Below are positions 37,901 to 49,667 of a stretch of DNA of 64,000 nt, in pieces; within the stretch, counting starts at the first letter, position 1, and each line of letters opens with the position of its first letter. The notes under the pieces were generated by a model. It had not been told where the DNA came from and did no database searches. It saw only the letters and a list, made by a program, of their open reading frames with translations. The stretch comes from Batkoa obscura. Its lineage: Eukaryota; Entomophthoromycota; Entomophthoromycetes; Entomophthorales; Batkoaceae. The DNA lies in assembly GCA_030770535.1 (NCBI GenBank), contig JASVEC010000018.1, positions 620,001 to 684,000 on the forward strand. The letters run 5' to 3'. The translations under genes and the position numbers were made by a program.

Positions 37901-40900
37901 CAATTACAAAACAACGCTGAAAAAATTTTGAAAAAGATGATCAGCCGTAAAGCCAATAGAAACGGTGCTGGTATCACCTCAGTATTTTATAGTGCTTCTC
38001 ATTATGAACATGTTCGCCCCATGTTTGAAGTATGCTGGATGGCTTGCTTAGCTACTTTTTCAGCTTTACTTAAATCAAATGACAATCCAAAGATTATTGC
38101 TTATTGTTTGGATGGATTCCGACATGCAATTCATATCGCTAGTTTCTTTGATTTGGACTTAGCTAGAAATGCCTTAATTAATGCTTTAAGCAACTTCTGC
38201 TTTTTAGCCAATATCATGGAAATGAAAGCAAAAAACTTGGAAGCCATACGTACCATTTTAGATATCTCTGTAGAAGAAGGTAACAATCTCAAAAATTGTT
38301 GGACGGATATATTGCAGATTGTCAATCATTTGGTTAGATTACAGCTTATCCCTAACTTTTCTGCTACTAGCAATGGCAGAGATCGTTCACTAGTGGCTCA
38401 TAGAGATCCTCAAGCGAAAAGGTTCACTAAAATTGCACTAGTTGAAAGTAACTCCCAATCTATGTTGATTTCCGTCGATAAAGTATTTGCCTATTCTGTT
38501 CATTTGAATGGAAGTGGTATTGTAGATTTTATTAAAGCGTTATCCCAAATTGCTTGGGACGAATTAGAAGACATACCTACTACATTTGATAAGAGCAAAG
38601 CACAAACCTCACCCCGTATGTTTGCTATACAAAAATTAGTGGAGGTAGCTTACTATAATATGAACCGTATTCGTTTAGAGTGGAAAGAGATATGGGGAAT
38701 AATTTCGCCTTTGTTCCAAAAGATAGGTTGTCATAGTAATGAAGCAGTTGCTTCATATGTGATCGATTCTTTGCGCCAATTGGCTTCCAAGTTTTTGGAC
38801 AAGGAAGAATTATCTAACTTCAAGTTCCAAAAAGAATTCCTTTCTCCTTTTGTCTACATTATTTCAAATACCAAACTTCTCACTATTAAGGATATGGTGC
38901 TACAATGTCTTAAACAGATGATTAAATCAAGCTCGCGTCATATTGTATCTGGTTGGAAAACAATGTTTGCTGTTTTGGGAGAAGCAGCACAAGATGATAA
39001 TGAAGCAATTGTTGCCTTATCTTTTGATTTAGTTAAAAAGATTTATCAAGACCATTTTAACGATGTAATAACCAAGCCAGAAAACTTTGGAAGCTTTTTG
39101 ATTTGCGTGGCTCAATTCACAAAAAATGATAGGTATAATAAGGTTGGATTACAGGCGTTTGAAGTATATCGTCAAGCTTCTGATAGCATGATTGAGTTTT
39201 CAAAACTCCATCCAGAGCTTGTTTCATCAAAGGGATTCGCTAAGGAGGGTGTTTACGCTAAAAGTCATGAAAGTTTCCCTGAATTAAACTTCTGGATCCC
39301 AATTTTCCATGGACTCCTAGAAATGGTGTCGGAAGTCCTTGACCTTGAGGCAAGAACCAGAGCCATTGATCAATTATTTGGCTATCTTAATCAAAGCGGA
39401 AAAGAATTCCCAGATAGCTTCTGGCATTATTTATTGAGTGAAGTGTTATTTCCTATCTTTTCTAATTTGGGTGATTCAAATAGACAATCTAAATTACAAT
39501 TCGCTTCTCATGAAGATTCAATCATCTGGGTTTCTACTACTCTCATTCATGCTTTACGTAAATTTGTTCAACTTTTCACGGACTATTATGAAAAAGTATT
39601 CCAGTTTTTAGATGGCTTATTGGACCTCCTCTCTGTTTGTTTATGTCAAGGTAAATCCTAATTGGTCTTTTTAAATTAGCTACTTATATATATCATTAGA
39701 GAATCCATCTCTTTGTAAGATCGGGTCTGATTGCTTTAAGAGCTTGGTAGAAAATAATGTAGATCGCTTGAGTACCAAGGATTGGGAAAGGCTTATTGGG
39801 ATAACCGTTCGTCTCTTTACAGCTTCTAGTCGAGTTTCTTCTGATGAAACGAAAAAGAACTTGACCCTTAAGGATAAAATTAATACAAGTAATTTTTCTA
39901 AAAAACCATATAAATTGTAACGCTAATTTCTTTGTAATAGAATCTCAATTAGAAAGCTTTGAAAAGATAATGAAAGAATCTCAGATACCAAACTTACCAA
40001 AAACACCTACCCAGCAATTGAATTTATGTTTAACCATGATTTCGATTGTGGAAGATGTGTTCTTGCAAAACGATAAAGTATTTAGAAAAATAAAGCCTGA
40101 GCATGTATTCCTTATTTTAGATTTGGTTGAGAGAGCTTATTTAGAAACTCAGCATATCAATGCCGATTTTGATCTTATTGGTGCTATAGAGAGACAAGGT
40201 AAAATAGCTATAGTTTACTGAATTAATTCAGAATATATTTAACTTAATTTTTTTAGCTGTTAACAAATTAGAAAGATTTGCAGCCACTTCTTTAAGTTTA
40301 GAATTGAATTGTTTAGTATGTTTGATTAAGGTATTACTAAAAATGTATACCTCCGATAATCCAGCATTTAAACCACATGTCAGTGAAATTGAACATAGAC
40401 TTATACCGTAAGTGGTTGTATCCATGTGTATATACATTTATTAATCCTTTTCTAGGCTATGCAAAGATTCATTCACTTCTTTCAATTCCTTATCGGATTA
40501 CCCATTGATTCCTGGAGTACAAAACATTTACGAATTGTGGCATGAGGTTGTACTAAGGATTGGTAACTTTTTATGTATTGCGCAAGGACAACAGGTAAAA
40601 CTCAGCTCATTATAATATCTTTACAAAAAGCTAACTCTGTCCTTTCTAGTTTAAAACCGTGTTCCGACCCAACAGTAAAGAGATTATTAAAACCTTGAAG
40701 CATCGTCATCTTTCCCATGAAATCCAAACAATGGTCTTTAATATTATGGAAAGGGTAGATTTATTTTATATTCAAAATGAGAGTCTAGAAACAAAGGTAG
40801 AGGTAGAGACAGACGGAGAGGCAGAGGGAGAAAGCCCTGCCCAAGTTAATGTTCATGAATCTAAGTACAAAGAGAATAGAGAGACACATATTGAAGAGTA

Positions 40901-41003
40901 TAATCAGATTGATGACACCAATGAAAGCTTGAATCAGGAAGATGAAGTAATTCAGGTGGACTACAATCCTGGATTTTCGATGCTTACGCAAGATGACTTT
41001 TAG
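34988..41003 (+). CDS. SEC7: SEC7/BIG-type ARF guanine nucleotide exchange factor
   Basis: Ten exons give about 1850 residues, in the size range of Sec7 and BIG1/2. The order is: DCB region with a Pro/Gln-rich stretch (residues about 1-350), HUS box region, Sec7 domain (about 675-865), then a long HDS helical tail. The catalytic loop FRLPGEAQKIDRFMLKF contains the Glu finger, and YSVIMLNTDLYNPQVKKRM is the second conserved Sec7 segment. The protein activates ARF GTPases at the trans-Golgi. The largest exon is 36091-39650; the others are joined by introns of about 47-60 nt. The C-terminal exon (40651-41003) is acidic and not conserved. A Gln run occurs near residue 55-58. Confidence 0.93.
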
Positions 41004-41459
41004 GTTTTTTGATTTGAGTATAATTATATACTCTTTTTCCTGTTTTCTTATTTTTTACTACGTTTGAAATATAGTCTTGTTTGAATTAAATTTTATACTT
41101 TTTAAGAGTTTCTTGAGTTTTTATGTGGGTTACTTACTTTAAATTTTGATTGGAATAGTCTAAATTAATCTCCTTATTTTGCCATAGGAGAGTATTATGA
41201 TTTAAACTAAATTATAAAGTAGGAGCTTATATGGCCCATACAGTAAACGGGGTGGATATAGCAACTTTAAGGTACAGGCTAAAAAATAATACTGAGGATA
41301 AAAAATAAAGCTTTATAACATGTCTTGTTTATCCCTCGATTTATAAAATTCACGATTTTTTCGAAACTAAAGCATTTAAAATTTGGACCAATAATAAGCT
41401 TCTATTTATTTGTTTACTTCTATGAGCTTCCTATTTTAATCCTTACTCGGCAATAAAGG
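41004..41459. other. Intergenic region between SEC7 and PPR-like genes
   Basis: 456 bp, AT-rich. It must contain the SEC7 terminator and the promoter of the next gene. No repeat copy or exon-like segment is seen. Confidence 0.4.
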
Positions 41460-43925
41460 ATGAGTAAATTACTCCACAAAGGAATCATAAAGCATGAACT
41501 GTTAGTCAGGACCAAACTGAGGCAAATAGGTGTAATTAAACAAGAGGTAAATAGTAAACGCCTTCTAAGTAGCGTCCAAAAAAGGTAGGCACATTTACTC
41601 ATTAAATCATATAATAAACCTTAACATATAGAAAGTACAGAGATACTCACAGATAAAGAAGATGTGATTAAGTCAAAGCTTGAGGAATTAAAGATGATAC
41701 TAAAGAAGGATAGTGCCGATGAAAATAAGAGAGTAAATAATTTAATTGAAGATCTATTAAAAGAACAACAGCCGGTACCGTTAAATCCAAAGGTGAATAT
41801 TATACAACTGATGTTGAGTAGCGGGGTGATTCAGCTACTCAATAAACAATACAAAAATAGGGAAACCAACTTTTTAGAAGGAATTTTGGGCAAGGATACT
41901 CTGTTTTTAAAGTTTGAAGGCGATAGAAATGAGATTAAACATATTTTGGCGGTATTTAAAGACAAAGAATACCAACATAAGTTGTTGTGTAAAAAGATAA
42001 TTAATGATATTCATAGTGAAGAGTCATATTACGCTGTGATTGAAAGTAGTCTGGAAACGGACCAGTTAGAGTTGGTTATTGAGTATTTGAATGAAATGAT
42101 AGTAGATTATACACCAAACAAAAAGCTGGTTCATCAAGTATTTGTTAGGCTTCTGAAATCTAACAAGCAGGATGTGGCTATGGATTTATACCTTAAATTA
42201 AAAGAAAAAGAGTACAAGTTTAATAAAGGTACGTATATCTCCTTTATCACTTATTTTAGTAGGTATAAAGATAAGAAGCAGTTGAATAATGTGTTGCATT
42301 TTTTTAATGAGATGACTATCCGAGGATTGGAGCCTAACATAACTCTATTTAACATAATGCTTAAGAATTATCATCAGCTTATATTAATCAACAAGGATAA
42401 AGTAAGTAATAAATATTATTTAACTAAGATTCAGCAGATTGTACAGCAGATGAAGGAGACTTATGTTGGAATCGATGACTATAGTTATGCCATCTTACTT
42501 TCTATTTTTAGAATCTTGCTAAAGTTAGATAAAGAGTATTATTTGAAAGAGTTTAATTTATTGATTAATATAAAAGAGATCAAGTTAAATGTACAGGGAT
42601 ATAATGAATTACTTAAAATTTATGCATCATTGAAAGAGGTTGAGTCAATGGAAGAAGTGATATTAACCTTATGTGAAAAAAATTTATTGGATAGGATTGT
42701 ATTGGACACAATTATTGAGAAGTTTAGTGAACTCGAGCGGTATGATAAAGTAGAATACTATTATTTACAACTAACAAAGAAAAAGAAATTGAATAAGCTA
42801 TATAAATTCCAAATAGTACAACCAGATCAATTAATTTCATTGAAGATGATTAAAGTGTTTGCCAAATTAAACAAACCTGCTTTGGTGCAAGAATATTACT
42901 ATCAAATTGAAATCAGAAATAAGAATGAATTAAACATGGTATTACTGGGTTATTTGGAGCTATTAAATAAAAATTCGATATCTTCAGAAGAAGTTCTGTG
43001 GAAGATTGAAACTATATTCGATGCACATCCAGAGTTTAAAGATATGGTGAATTATAAAGTACTAATTAGATGTTATTATATTTACATATTAAGAAACAAT
43101 AAAGATAAGGACATTATGCCAATTTGGAAGAAATTATGGAGTACTGTTGATAGCATCAAATTCCAAGATCCGGATATCGTAACATTCTTATTAAAAAGTA
43201 TGGTTTTAGCAAATTTACAAGATAATAGTTATTTAAGACAGCTACTAAATGAGGCTATCCCATTTAATTTGGAGCATTATATGCTAATGTTGCAGCTTGC
43301 AGGAAAGTATAATAGTAAAATAGATATACAATTAATAGAAGAAAGATATAAGAATGAAATGCCAACCATTCATTTAGAGTTTTATAATTTATATTTACAG
43401 TTAATGATACGATATGATTTGCCATATTTTATAGATAAAGTAATGTACCTTTATTATAAGAAGATTGAGTTTAACGAGCATTTGTTTAATATCTATTTGG
43501 ATTATTTTATTAGAAACAAACCTGATTTCGATGCATTTTCAAACCATTTGCAGTTTTTCATTCTAACAATGAATAGATTTAATACTCGATTAGATAGCAA
43601 ATTGGTGTATAAACTAAGCCAAATTACTCGACGTTATACCTCACAGCAACAGTTAGAAGTGATAGATTCTTTGTTCAGGATTAAGAAGAAAGATAACAAA
43701 GACATTATTATTATTATCAAAAAAATGATTCTTGGAAATCAATTGTTGGAAGCGGACAGGCTGTTCTCTATTTTGGACCATTATTTTAGCAACAAGGATT
43801 CTAAAGTTGCGATAAAAATTATCCATTTGATTCAAACTAAATATCCTGAGTTACAACAAACCCATAAGGAGTCAAAATTTTATCAGAGCTTTTATGCGTT
43901 TAAAGTAAAGTGGGATGGTAAATAA
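41460..43925 (+). CDS. PPR-like helical-repeat protein, probably mitochondrial
   Basis: Two exons (41460-41585 and 41637-43925; intron 51 nt with a downstream AG as acceptor) give 804 residues. The N-terminus MSKLLHKGIIKHELLVRTKL is basic and amphipathic, suitable for mitochondrial import. The body is almost all helical with degenerate pentatricopeptide-type units, for example GTYISFITYFSRYKDKK, GLEPNITLFNIMLKNYH, DYSYAILLSIFRILLKLD and QGYNELLKIYASLKEVE. Units recur at roughly 35-residue spacing. PPR proteins bind organellar RNA and act in its stability or translation. No orthologue such as CBP1 or PET309 could be fixed, and the repeats are weak, so an alternative helical-repeat protein is possible. 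Confidence 0.72.
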
Positions 43926-45641
43926 TAAACAAATAATAAATCAAAAATTTTATCATATAATTATTGACCTTATTTAACAACACTCTATTAAAACAAACCG
44001 GCTGTAATCACATAAAGTTTTAAGCTACAAACTTTGAATTCTGTTTTTTAGTTAAAAATGTGATCAAAGAGTCAACTTTTAGAATCAGTCATGGATGATC
44101 TATAAAAGGAAATTGTGACATATTAACTAAAATTGAAAATAAATTATTCTAAAACATTGAAATCGGATGGAGAATGTATATTATATTCGTTAATAGTATT
44201 TTTTATATATAATTGTATTTTTTATAAGCTTATAAGTTATTTGGTTATGCTATGGCTTTAGCTAGTTTAATAAAGTTAAAAAAACTTTATCAGTAAATTT
44301 TTAATAACTCATCAAAAAAATATATATAATAGAATGAGTTAGTCTTCAATTTTGTTTTAATTTTTAATAATAAATTAACTTTTGGTATGAAATAATGCAA
44401 CAGTATCTAGTTGTTTTAGCAATTTAATCAAAACAAGAAACTAGTAAAGATATTAAGGAGTATAACTTAATAGTAAAGGATATTTTTTAGCTAAAATTGA
44501 GTTAATTAAAATCCGAAAGCTAAAAAGGGGTGCTTAGTTTTTATTACATTAGAATAAAGCCAGGCAAAATGACCAAGATTTTGGTATCTTATTAGTTATT
44601 TTCGTTTTGTTTTCATTATATTAATAATGTCTAATTATTATTAAGTATTTGTATATAATGAATTCGCCTGCATGATATTACCATATTATTAAACAAAATG
44701 ATCAGTATTTGATACCGTTACAATTTAAGCACATTAAATTAAAATTGAATTGAAGCATAAGTGGATTGAACCACTTACCACGTCAAATTAAAAGGTACTG
44801 TAAGCTTAAAGATAAAAACGTTTTAAACAATATCAAGATCATTAAATACTTCAAGTATAAGTATAAGTACAAATAAATAAATAATTGTAATTGTTATCTA
44901 ACAATGATACTTTATAATATCTTAATTCTAAATTTAAATAAAATGAATTTAAAAATAATTAATAGAACTCATTAATAAATTATTTTTATTGTCCTATTAT
45001 ATATGAGAATATGGCTTAGAGCTTGAATACAACGACTTATTAATTTTGTTGATTTTTAATAGATGGAATATACAAAAACAATTCTAACTAATAGCTCATT
45101 TTAATAGTGTAATTTCTAAAAATAAATAGGTTTCTACTCATCATGATCTCATTCTGTAAATATTAGTATTCAATTCTTGAGTTATCTATGATTTTTGTTA
45201 TTGCGCTGTATTCTATCTATTTCAACAATTTATTGTTCTAATAATAAATTTCGAGGTTTACATCTCCTTTATTGGCTCTAGCTTTGGGCATAATTTTGGG
45301 AATGGTGCTAATTCCAAGATCGTAACCAATCATCTATGGCGACCAGTAGTGGGTTTTACTTTTTAAGAAGGTCAATATCATCAAATTCTATAATTAAACT
45401 GGAAACTCCGGGATATCTTATTAAAAACTAGTATTCTGTCTAATTAATTAATCAAAGCTGGAGTTATTCCTAATTCCTGCTAAGAACAACACAGCTTTAA
45501 ATAGAACACCTTTAAAAATTAAGGTGGTGGACACATAAATTAAAAATTTATTCTTTGTTTCCTTCACTTCTTGGAACGCTCATCTAATATTTAAATAATT
45601 TCATTTTTAAAATTTTCCTTGTTTATTATATCTAATTTATA
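43926..45641. other. Intergenic region, 1.7 kb
   Basis: AT-rich with no supportable gene and no 105-bp repeat copy. The stretch 45255-45540 is less AT-biased and has short open pieces. It may contain promoter elements of the downstream secreted-protein gene. Confidence 0.45.
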
Positions 45642-47570
45642 ATGTTCGCTAAATTTACTCCAGTTACCCTTGCCGTTCTTTTTGCTATCTCTGCTCACGC
45701 AGAATATGCTATCACTGAACCAGTAACAACTCCATCATACTCAGTTCCAACTGCCACTTCCTCTTCTTCAGTAAGTACTCCAGTAACCACTTCTGAAACT
45801 TATAACACTGGATCAAGCTCTTCAGCCTCATCCTCAACTACTGTATCCACTAGCAGCGCTATTACTTCAACCACTTCAGCAAGTACTGAGTCTACCCAGA
45901 CTTACATTGTAACCTCAGAAACATCATCAAGTGCTTCAACCACCACCCCATCATACACAACCTCTACCACCTCAGAAGACGATTGTGATGATGAGGTAAC
46001 TACAATTGTTACTGGTTATCCAACTGACGACTGCGATGAAACTGAAACTACTGGTACTGCCTCAACCACCAATGTTTCTACTCCATCTTACACCATCACT
46101 TCATCAACTGAAGCTACCACCTCAGTTGTTTCTACTCCAACCTACGAAACTACTCCAGTTGTATCTACTCCAGCTACCTCTGATGATTGTGAAGAAACTG
46201 TTACTGTCACTGATGATGACTGTGACGAAACCCCAGTTACTAGCACTGGTTCAACCACTAATGTTTCTACACCAATTTACACTATTACTTCATCAACCGA
46301 AGCTATTACCTCAGTTGTATCTACCCCAACCTACGAAACTACTCCAGTTGTATCTACCCCAGTTGTTTCTACTCCAGTTGTTTCTACTCCAACCTACGAA
46401 ACTACCCCAGTTGTTTCTACTCCAGTTGTTTCTACTCCAACCTACGAAACTACCCCAGTTGTTTCTACTCCAGTTGTTTCTACTCCAGTCGTTTCTACTC
46501 CAACCTACGAAACTACTCCAGTTGTATCTACTCCAGCTACCTCTGATGATTGTGAAGAAACTGTTACTGTCACTGATGATGACTGTGACGAAACCCCAGT
46601 TACTAGCACTGGTTCAACCACTAATGTTTCTACACCAATTTACACTATTACTTCATCAACCGAAGCTATTACCTCAGTTGTATCTACCCCAACCTACGAA
46701 ACTACTCCAGTTGTATCTACCCCAGTTGTTTCTACTCCAGTTGTTTCTACTCCAACCTACGAAACTACCCCAGTTGTTTCTACTCCAGTTGTTTCTACTC
46801 CAACCTACGAAACTACCCCAGTTGTATCTACCCCAGCTACTTCAGGTGACTGTGAAGATCTTTATTTAACTGTTACTGAATGTGATGAAGAACCAAGCTA
46901 TAGCACCTCAACTGCTGGTCCATCCACTTCCACCGTTGTAGTTACTTCTACCGACGGTGAAAGTACTGTTACTTCTACCATTGTAGTTACCACTACCGAT
47001 GCTACTTCTACTTATGAAACTTCATCAACTGAAACTTCAACCAGTGCCAGTTCTACCTCAGCTGTTACTTCATCAACTGAAACTTCAACTGAAACTTCAT
47101 CAAGTGCTACCTCTACCTCAACTAGTGCCAGCTCTACCTCAACTTCAGCTGTTACCTCAACTTCAACCAGTGCCAGCTCTACCTCAACTTCAACCAGTGC
47201 CAGCTCTACCTCAACTTCAGCTGTTACCTCAACTTCAACCAGTGCTAGCTCTACCTCAACTGCCACTAGTACTAGCACTACTCCAGTAAGTACTTCAACT
47301 ACTACCTCTACCACTACTACCACTTCAACTGTTCCAGAACCAAGTGATGACCCAATGAACCCAAACAACCCACAATATTCCCCATTCAACCGTAAGGAAG
47401 GAACTCCCTGTGGAAGTGATCCATGGGAATTTGCTTGTACCCACAAAGAAACTGGTAAAGTAGTACTTAAATGTATTGGAGGAAAATGGACTCTTTCAGA
47501 AACCTGTAATGAAGGATTCAATTGCTACAACTTCCCAGGACAAAAAGGAGGAAAGTGTATCAGAGATTAA
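45642..47570 (+). CDS. Secreted Thr/Ser-rich repeat protein with C-terminal chitin-binding-like module
   Basis: Single exon, 642 residues. The signal peptide MFAKFTPVTLAVLFAISAHA is clear, with cleavage after AHA. The body is a Thr/Ser/Val/Pro-rich, probably O-glycosylated stalk with many VVSTPTYETTP units and three acidic DDCE or DDCDET clusters. A Ser/Thr run lies at about residues 450-570. The last 50 residues form a compact Cys-rich module with six cysteines: GTPCGSDPWEFACT, VVLKCIGGKWTLSETC, FNCYNFPG and GGKCI. This spacing recalls the CBM19 chitin-binding module of yeast chitinase Cts1, but the match is by eye. It has no GPI tail. A cell-wall or spore-surface role is inferred. An internal stretch of about 322 bp is duplicated exactly. 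Confidence 0.85.
   Translation: MFAKFTPVTLAVLFAISAHAEYAITEPVTTPSYSVPTATSSSSVSTPVTTSETYNTGSSSSASSSTTVSTSSAITSTTSASTESTQTYIVTSETSSSASTTTPSYTTSTTSEDDCDDEVTTIVTGYPTDDCDETETTGTASTTNVSTPSYTITSSTEATTSVVSTPTYETTPVVSTPATSDDCEETVTVTDDDCDETPVTSTGSTTNVSTPIYTITSSTEAITSVVSTPTYETTPVVSTPVVSTPVVSTPTYETTPVVSTPVVSTPTYETTPVVSTPVVSTPVVSTPTYETTPVVSTPATSDDCEETVTVTDDDCDETPVTSTGSTTNVSTPIYTITSSTEAITSVVSTPTYETTPVVSTPVVSTPVVSTPTYETTPVVSTPVVSTPTYETTPVVSTPATSGDCEDLYLTVTECDEEPSYSTSTAGPSTSTVVVTSTDGESTVTSTIVVTTTDATSTYETSSTETSTSASSTSAVTSSTETSTETSSSATSTSTSASSTSTSAVTSTSTSASSTSTSTSASSTSTSAVTSTSTSASSTSTATSTSTTPVSTSTTTSTTTTTSTVPEPSDDPMNPNNPQYSPFNRKEGTPCGSDPWEFACTHKETGKVVLKCIGGKWTLSETCNEGFNCYNFPGQKGGKCIRD
46141..46826 (+). repeat. 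Direct tandem repeat, 363-bp period, inside the secreted-protein gene
   Basis: The sequence from 46141 to about 46463 recurs without a difference from 46504 to about 46826, an offset of 363 bp (121 codons, frame kept). The unit starts CCTACGAAACTACTCCAG and contains the DDCEETVTVTDDD cluster. Within it are smaller units of CCAGTTGTTTCTACT. Confidence 0.93.
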
Positions 47571-48677
47571 ACGCAATAAAAAGTAGTACCATCTTCTAAT
47601 TTTATAAACCATAACTATATACCTATTTTATAATAAAACAACGCATATTTTAGTTTTCTGTTTATTAGATTTTAATAAAATTCATTAAATATTTCCAAAT
47701 TTTTTTAATATAAAATTTTAATATGTAGCATTAGATCTATAATATTTATATTTGCTATATAAAATTAGAATGTAACATTATATTGTTTGCTATAATGTTT
47801 CAATATGAATATACTATTTTTTTCTTTTATTGTCTAAGTGTAATAAAATTAAATAAAATTAATAATAATATTTTGGTTTAGACGATTTGTTTTTTGATCT
47901 TTATTTAAAATTTCAAAGCTGGTAAATCCATGTGCTATATTAGTTACAAAAGTTTAAAAATATTCTTGTGTGTCCAATTCAAGAGGACAGGATCAAAGAT
48001 AATTAAAGAATACTCAACAAAGGATCATTCTTTATAAACGTTTATTTATGCATCTTGGACTTTAAAAACTTAAAAATCTCAACATCGCTTTTTTTTCTTA
48101 ATTAGATACCCAGTTTACTATAAATACGGTATTGAGGGCTATATTAAGTTAAGTTTTAATTTTGTATATTGAAACTAAGCTACTTTAAGTCATTTTGTGA
48201 TCACATTTTAATAAACTTCGGTGCCGTGATAACTGTGGCTTTTTTAGGGCAAGTTTAATTTATAACTTTAGTATTGAACTTTTCATGGCAATGTTGAATA
48301 CAAATAAATGAGAACAGCACAATAATGTTTGAAATGACTTGACTATAAATGACAAGAATTTGATTAAGAGCAATAGATTTTCATATATTAAAATATTATT
48401 TGAACTATAAAGGATTTTGACATGTACATGGATTTGAATTTTTTTTAAACCTAAAAGTTTAATTTTAAGCCACGAAATAAAAATTCTAGGCTGAAAAATG
48501 AATTACTGCTATTTAATTTTCGGTTTTAGCCCGATTTTAATTTACATTACTTTTATGTAGAAAATAAGAGGGCCATCTCTTTAAAAATAATCTAATAAGT
48601 TATAAAAAATAAATATACAATTTAAAATCAAAGTTCAAATTTTTTGACTTTAATTACACTTTATTTGGATTTTATAT
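47571..48677. other. Convergent intergenic region between two surface-protein genes
   Basis: About 1.1 kb, AT-rich, between the 3' ends of a plus-strand and a minus-strand gene. No gene, repeat copy or tRNA was found. Confidence 0.45.
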
Positions 48678-49667
48678 TCAAATAAACAATAGCGAGGCTA
48701 ATACAGAAATCAAAGTGACTAATAAAGTAGAGGGTCCAGGTACCATGGAGAAACTGCCAATATAAGTACTAGCTGTTTCTTTGACACCTTTGAAAGTTTC
48801 AACTGTAGTTGATGTAGAAGGGTCATCATTTGTGGCTTCAAGGAATTTTCCTTTATCAGTATTGAAAACATCAAAACGGGTAGTCCAAGATAAACCAGGT
48901 TTAGCGTCTTTATCTTTAGGAATAATGATAAATCGAAAGAAAAAGAATTGACCCTTATATTTAGTTTTTGGAATAGTATACTTGACTTCTCTAGTTTCAA
49001 TTTTAAAATCACCAAGGTTTTCAATAAAAGCATTTTGCATATTAGATCCAGTCATATAATCAATTTGAATCTTTTCAATGTCTCTCATCTTAAAGATAAA
49101 ATTTTTTTTCTCGGTATCAGTTTCTGGAATTTTATAGTACCATAAAACTTTAATTTGATCCCCAGATTTAACGGTTCTACTATCCCTAGTTGGGTAGACA
49201 GGGTAAAGGATTACATTATCACTATCTTTAGGCTGCTTGAATTTTTCCATATCAATTTCTTCCCATTCTGGAGTATCTTCTTCCTTCTTTTTTTCATCTT
49301 TTTTCCCATCATCTTTCTTTCCATCATCTTTCTTTCCATCATCTTTCTTTCCATCATCTTTTGGGACATCATCCTTTTTTTTGTCTTCTGCAGCTTTTTT
49401 AGCATCATCGGCCTTCTTTTTTTCTTCTTCAGCTTTTTTAGCGTCTTCAGCTTTTTTAGCGTCTTCAGCTTTTTTAGCTTCCTCGGCTTTCTTTTTATCT
49501 TCATCACTTTGACCAGCAGGAGGGCTTCCACTTGGCTTTGGGTCCTCTACCTTTTCAGGAGTCTTTTGAGCATCATTAGGATTACCAGAGGCACCCCCTT
49601 GATCTTGGGTATATACAACAGTTAAGCAAAAGATTAAAGCTATAAGTAAAAAATTAAATATCCTCAT
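48678..49667 (-). CDS. Putative GPI-anchored surface protein with Lys/Glu/Asp repeat region
   Basis: Single exon, 329 residues. The N-terminus MRIFNFLLIALIFCLTVVYT is a signal peptide, and the C-terminus ends in a hydrophobic tail (STLLVTLISVLASLLFI) preceded by small residues, as in GPI-attachment signals. Residues about 50-130 are very charged: AKKAEDAKKAED-type units, then DDGKK repeated four times. The remaining part (about 140-275) contains VILYPVYPTRDSRTVKSGDQ and IKVLWYYKIPE, a sheet-like sequence reminiscent of Kre9/KNH-type Ig-like wall domains, though no family could be assigned. A cell-surface location is inferred from the two signals. It is unrelated to the neighbouring secreted protein. 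Confidence 0.75.
   Translation of the reverse strand: MRIFNFLLIALIFCLTVVYTQDQGGASGNPNDAQKTPEKVEDPKPSGSPPAGQSDEDKKKAEEAKKAEDAKKAEDAKKAEEEKKKADDAKKAAEDKKKDDVPKDDGKKDDGKKDDGKKDDGKKDEKKKEEDTPEWEEIDMEKFKQPKDSDNVILYPVYPTRDSRTVKSGDQIKVLWYYKIPETDTEKKNFIFKMRDIEKIQIDYMTGSNMQNAFIENLGDFKIETREVKYTIPKTKYKGQFFFFRFIIIPKDKDAKPGLSWTTRFDVFNTDKGKFLEATNDDPSTSTTVETFKGVKETASTYIGSFSMVPGPSTLLVTLISVLASLLFI
49306..49365 (-). repeat. 15-bp minisatellite encoding DDGKK repeats
   Basis: Four adjacent units of CCATCATCTTTCTTT on the plus strand (the last unit varies at its end), encoding five-residue DDGKK blocks on the minus strand. Confidence 0.9.

Noticed and set aside
45255-45540. Less AT-biased stretch upstream of the secreted-protein gene
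   Set aside because: Short open pieces only, with no domain or splice chain; treated as promoter-proximal DNA.
46006-46869. Second long open frame (287 codons, Leu/Gln/Pro-rich) overlapping the secreted-protein gene
   Set aside because: It is the out-of-frame shadow of the repeat-rich Thr/Ser coding sequence; low-complexity DNA keeps other frames open.
49155-49625. Plus-strand Phe/Ser-rich open frames opposite the GPI-type gene
   Set aside because: They are the complement of Lys/Glu/Asp-rich repeats. The minus-strand frame has a signal peptide, a folded region and an anchor tail.
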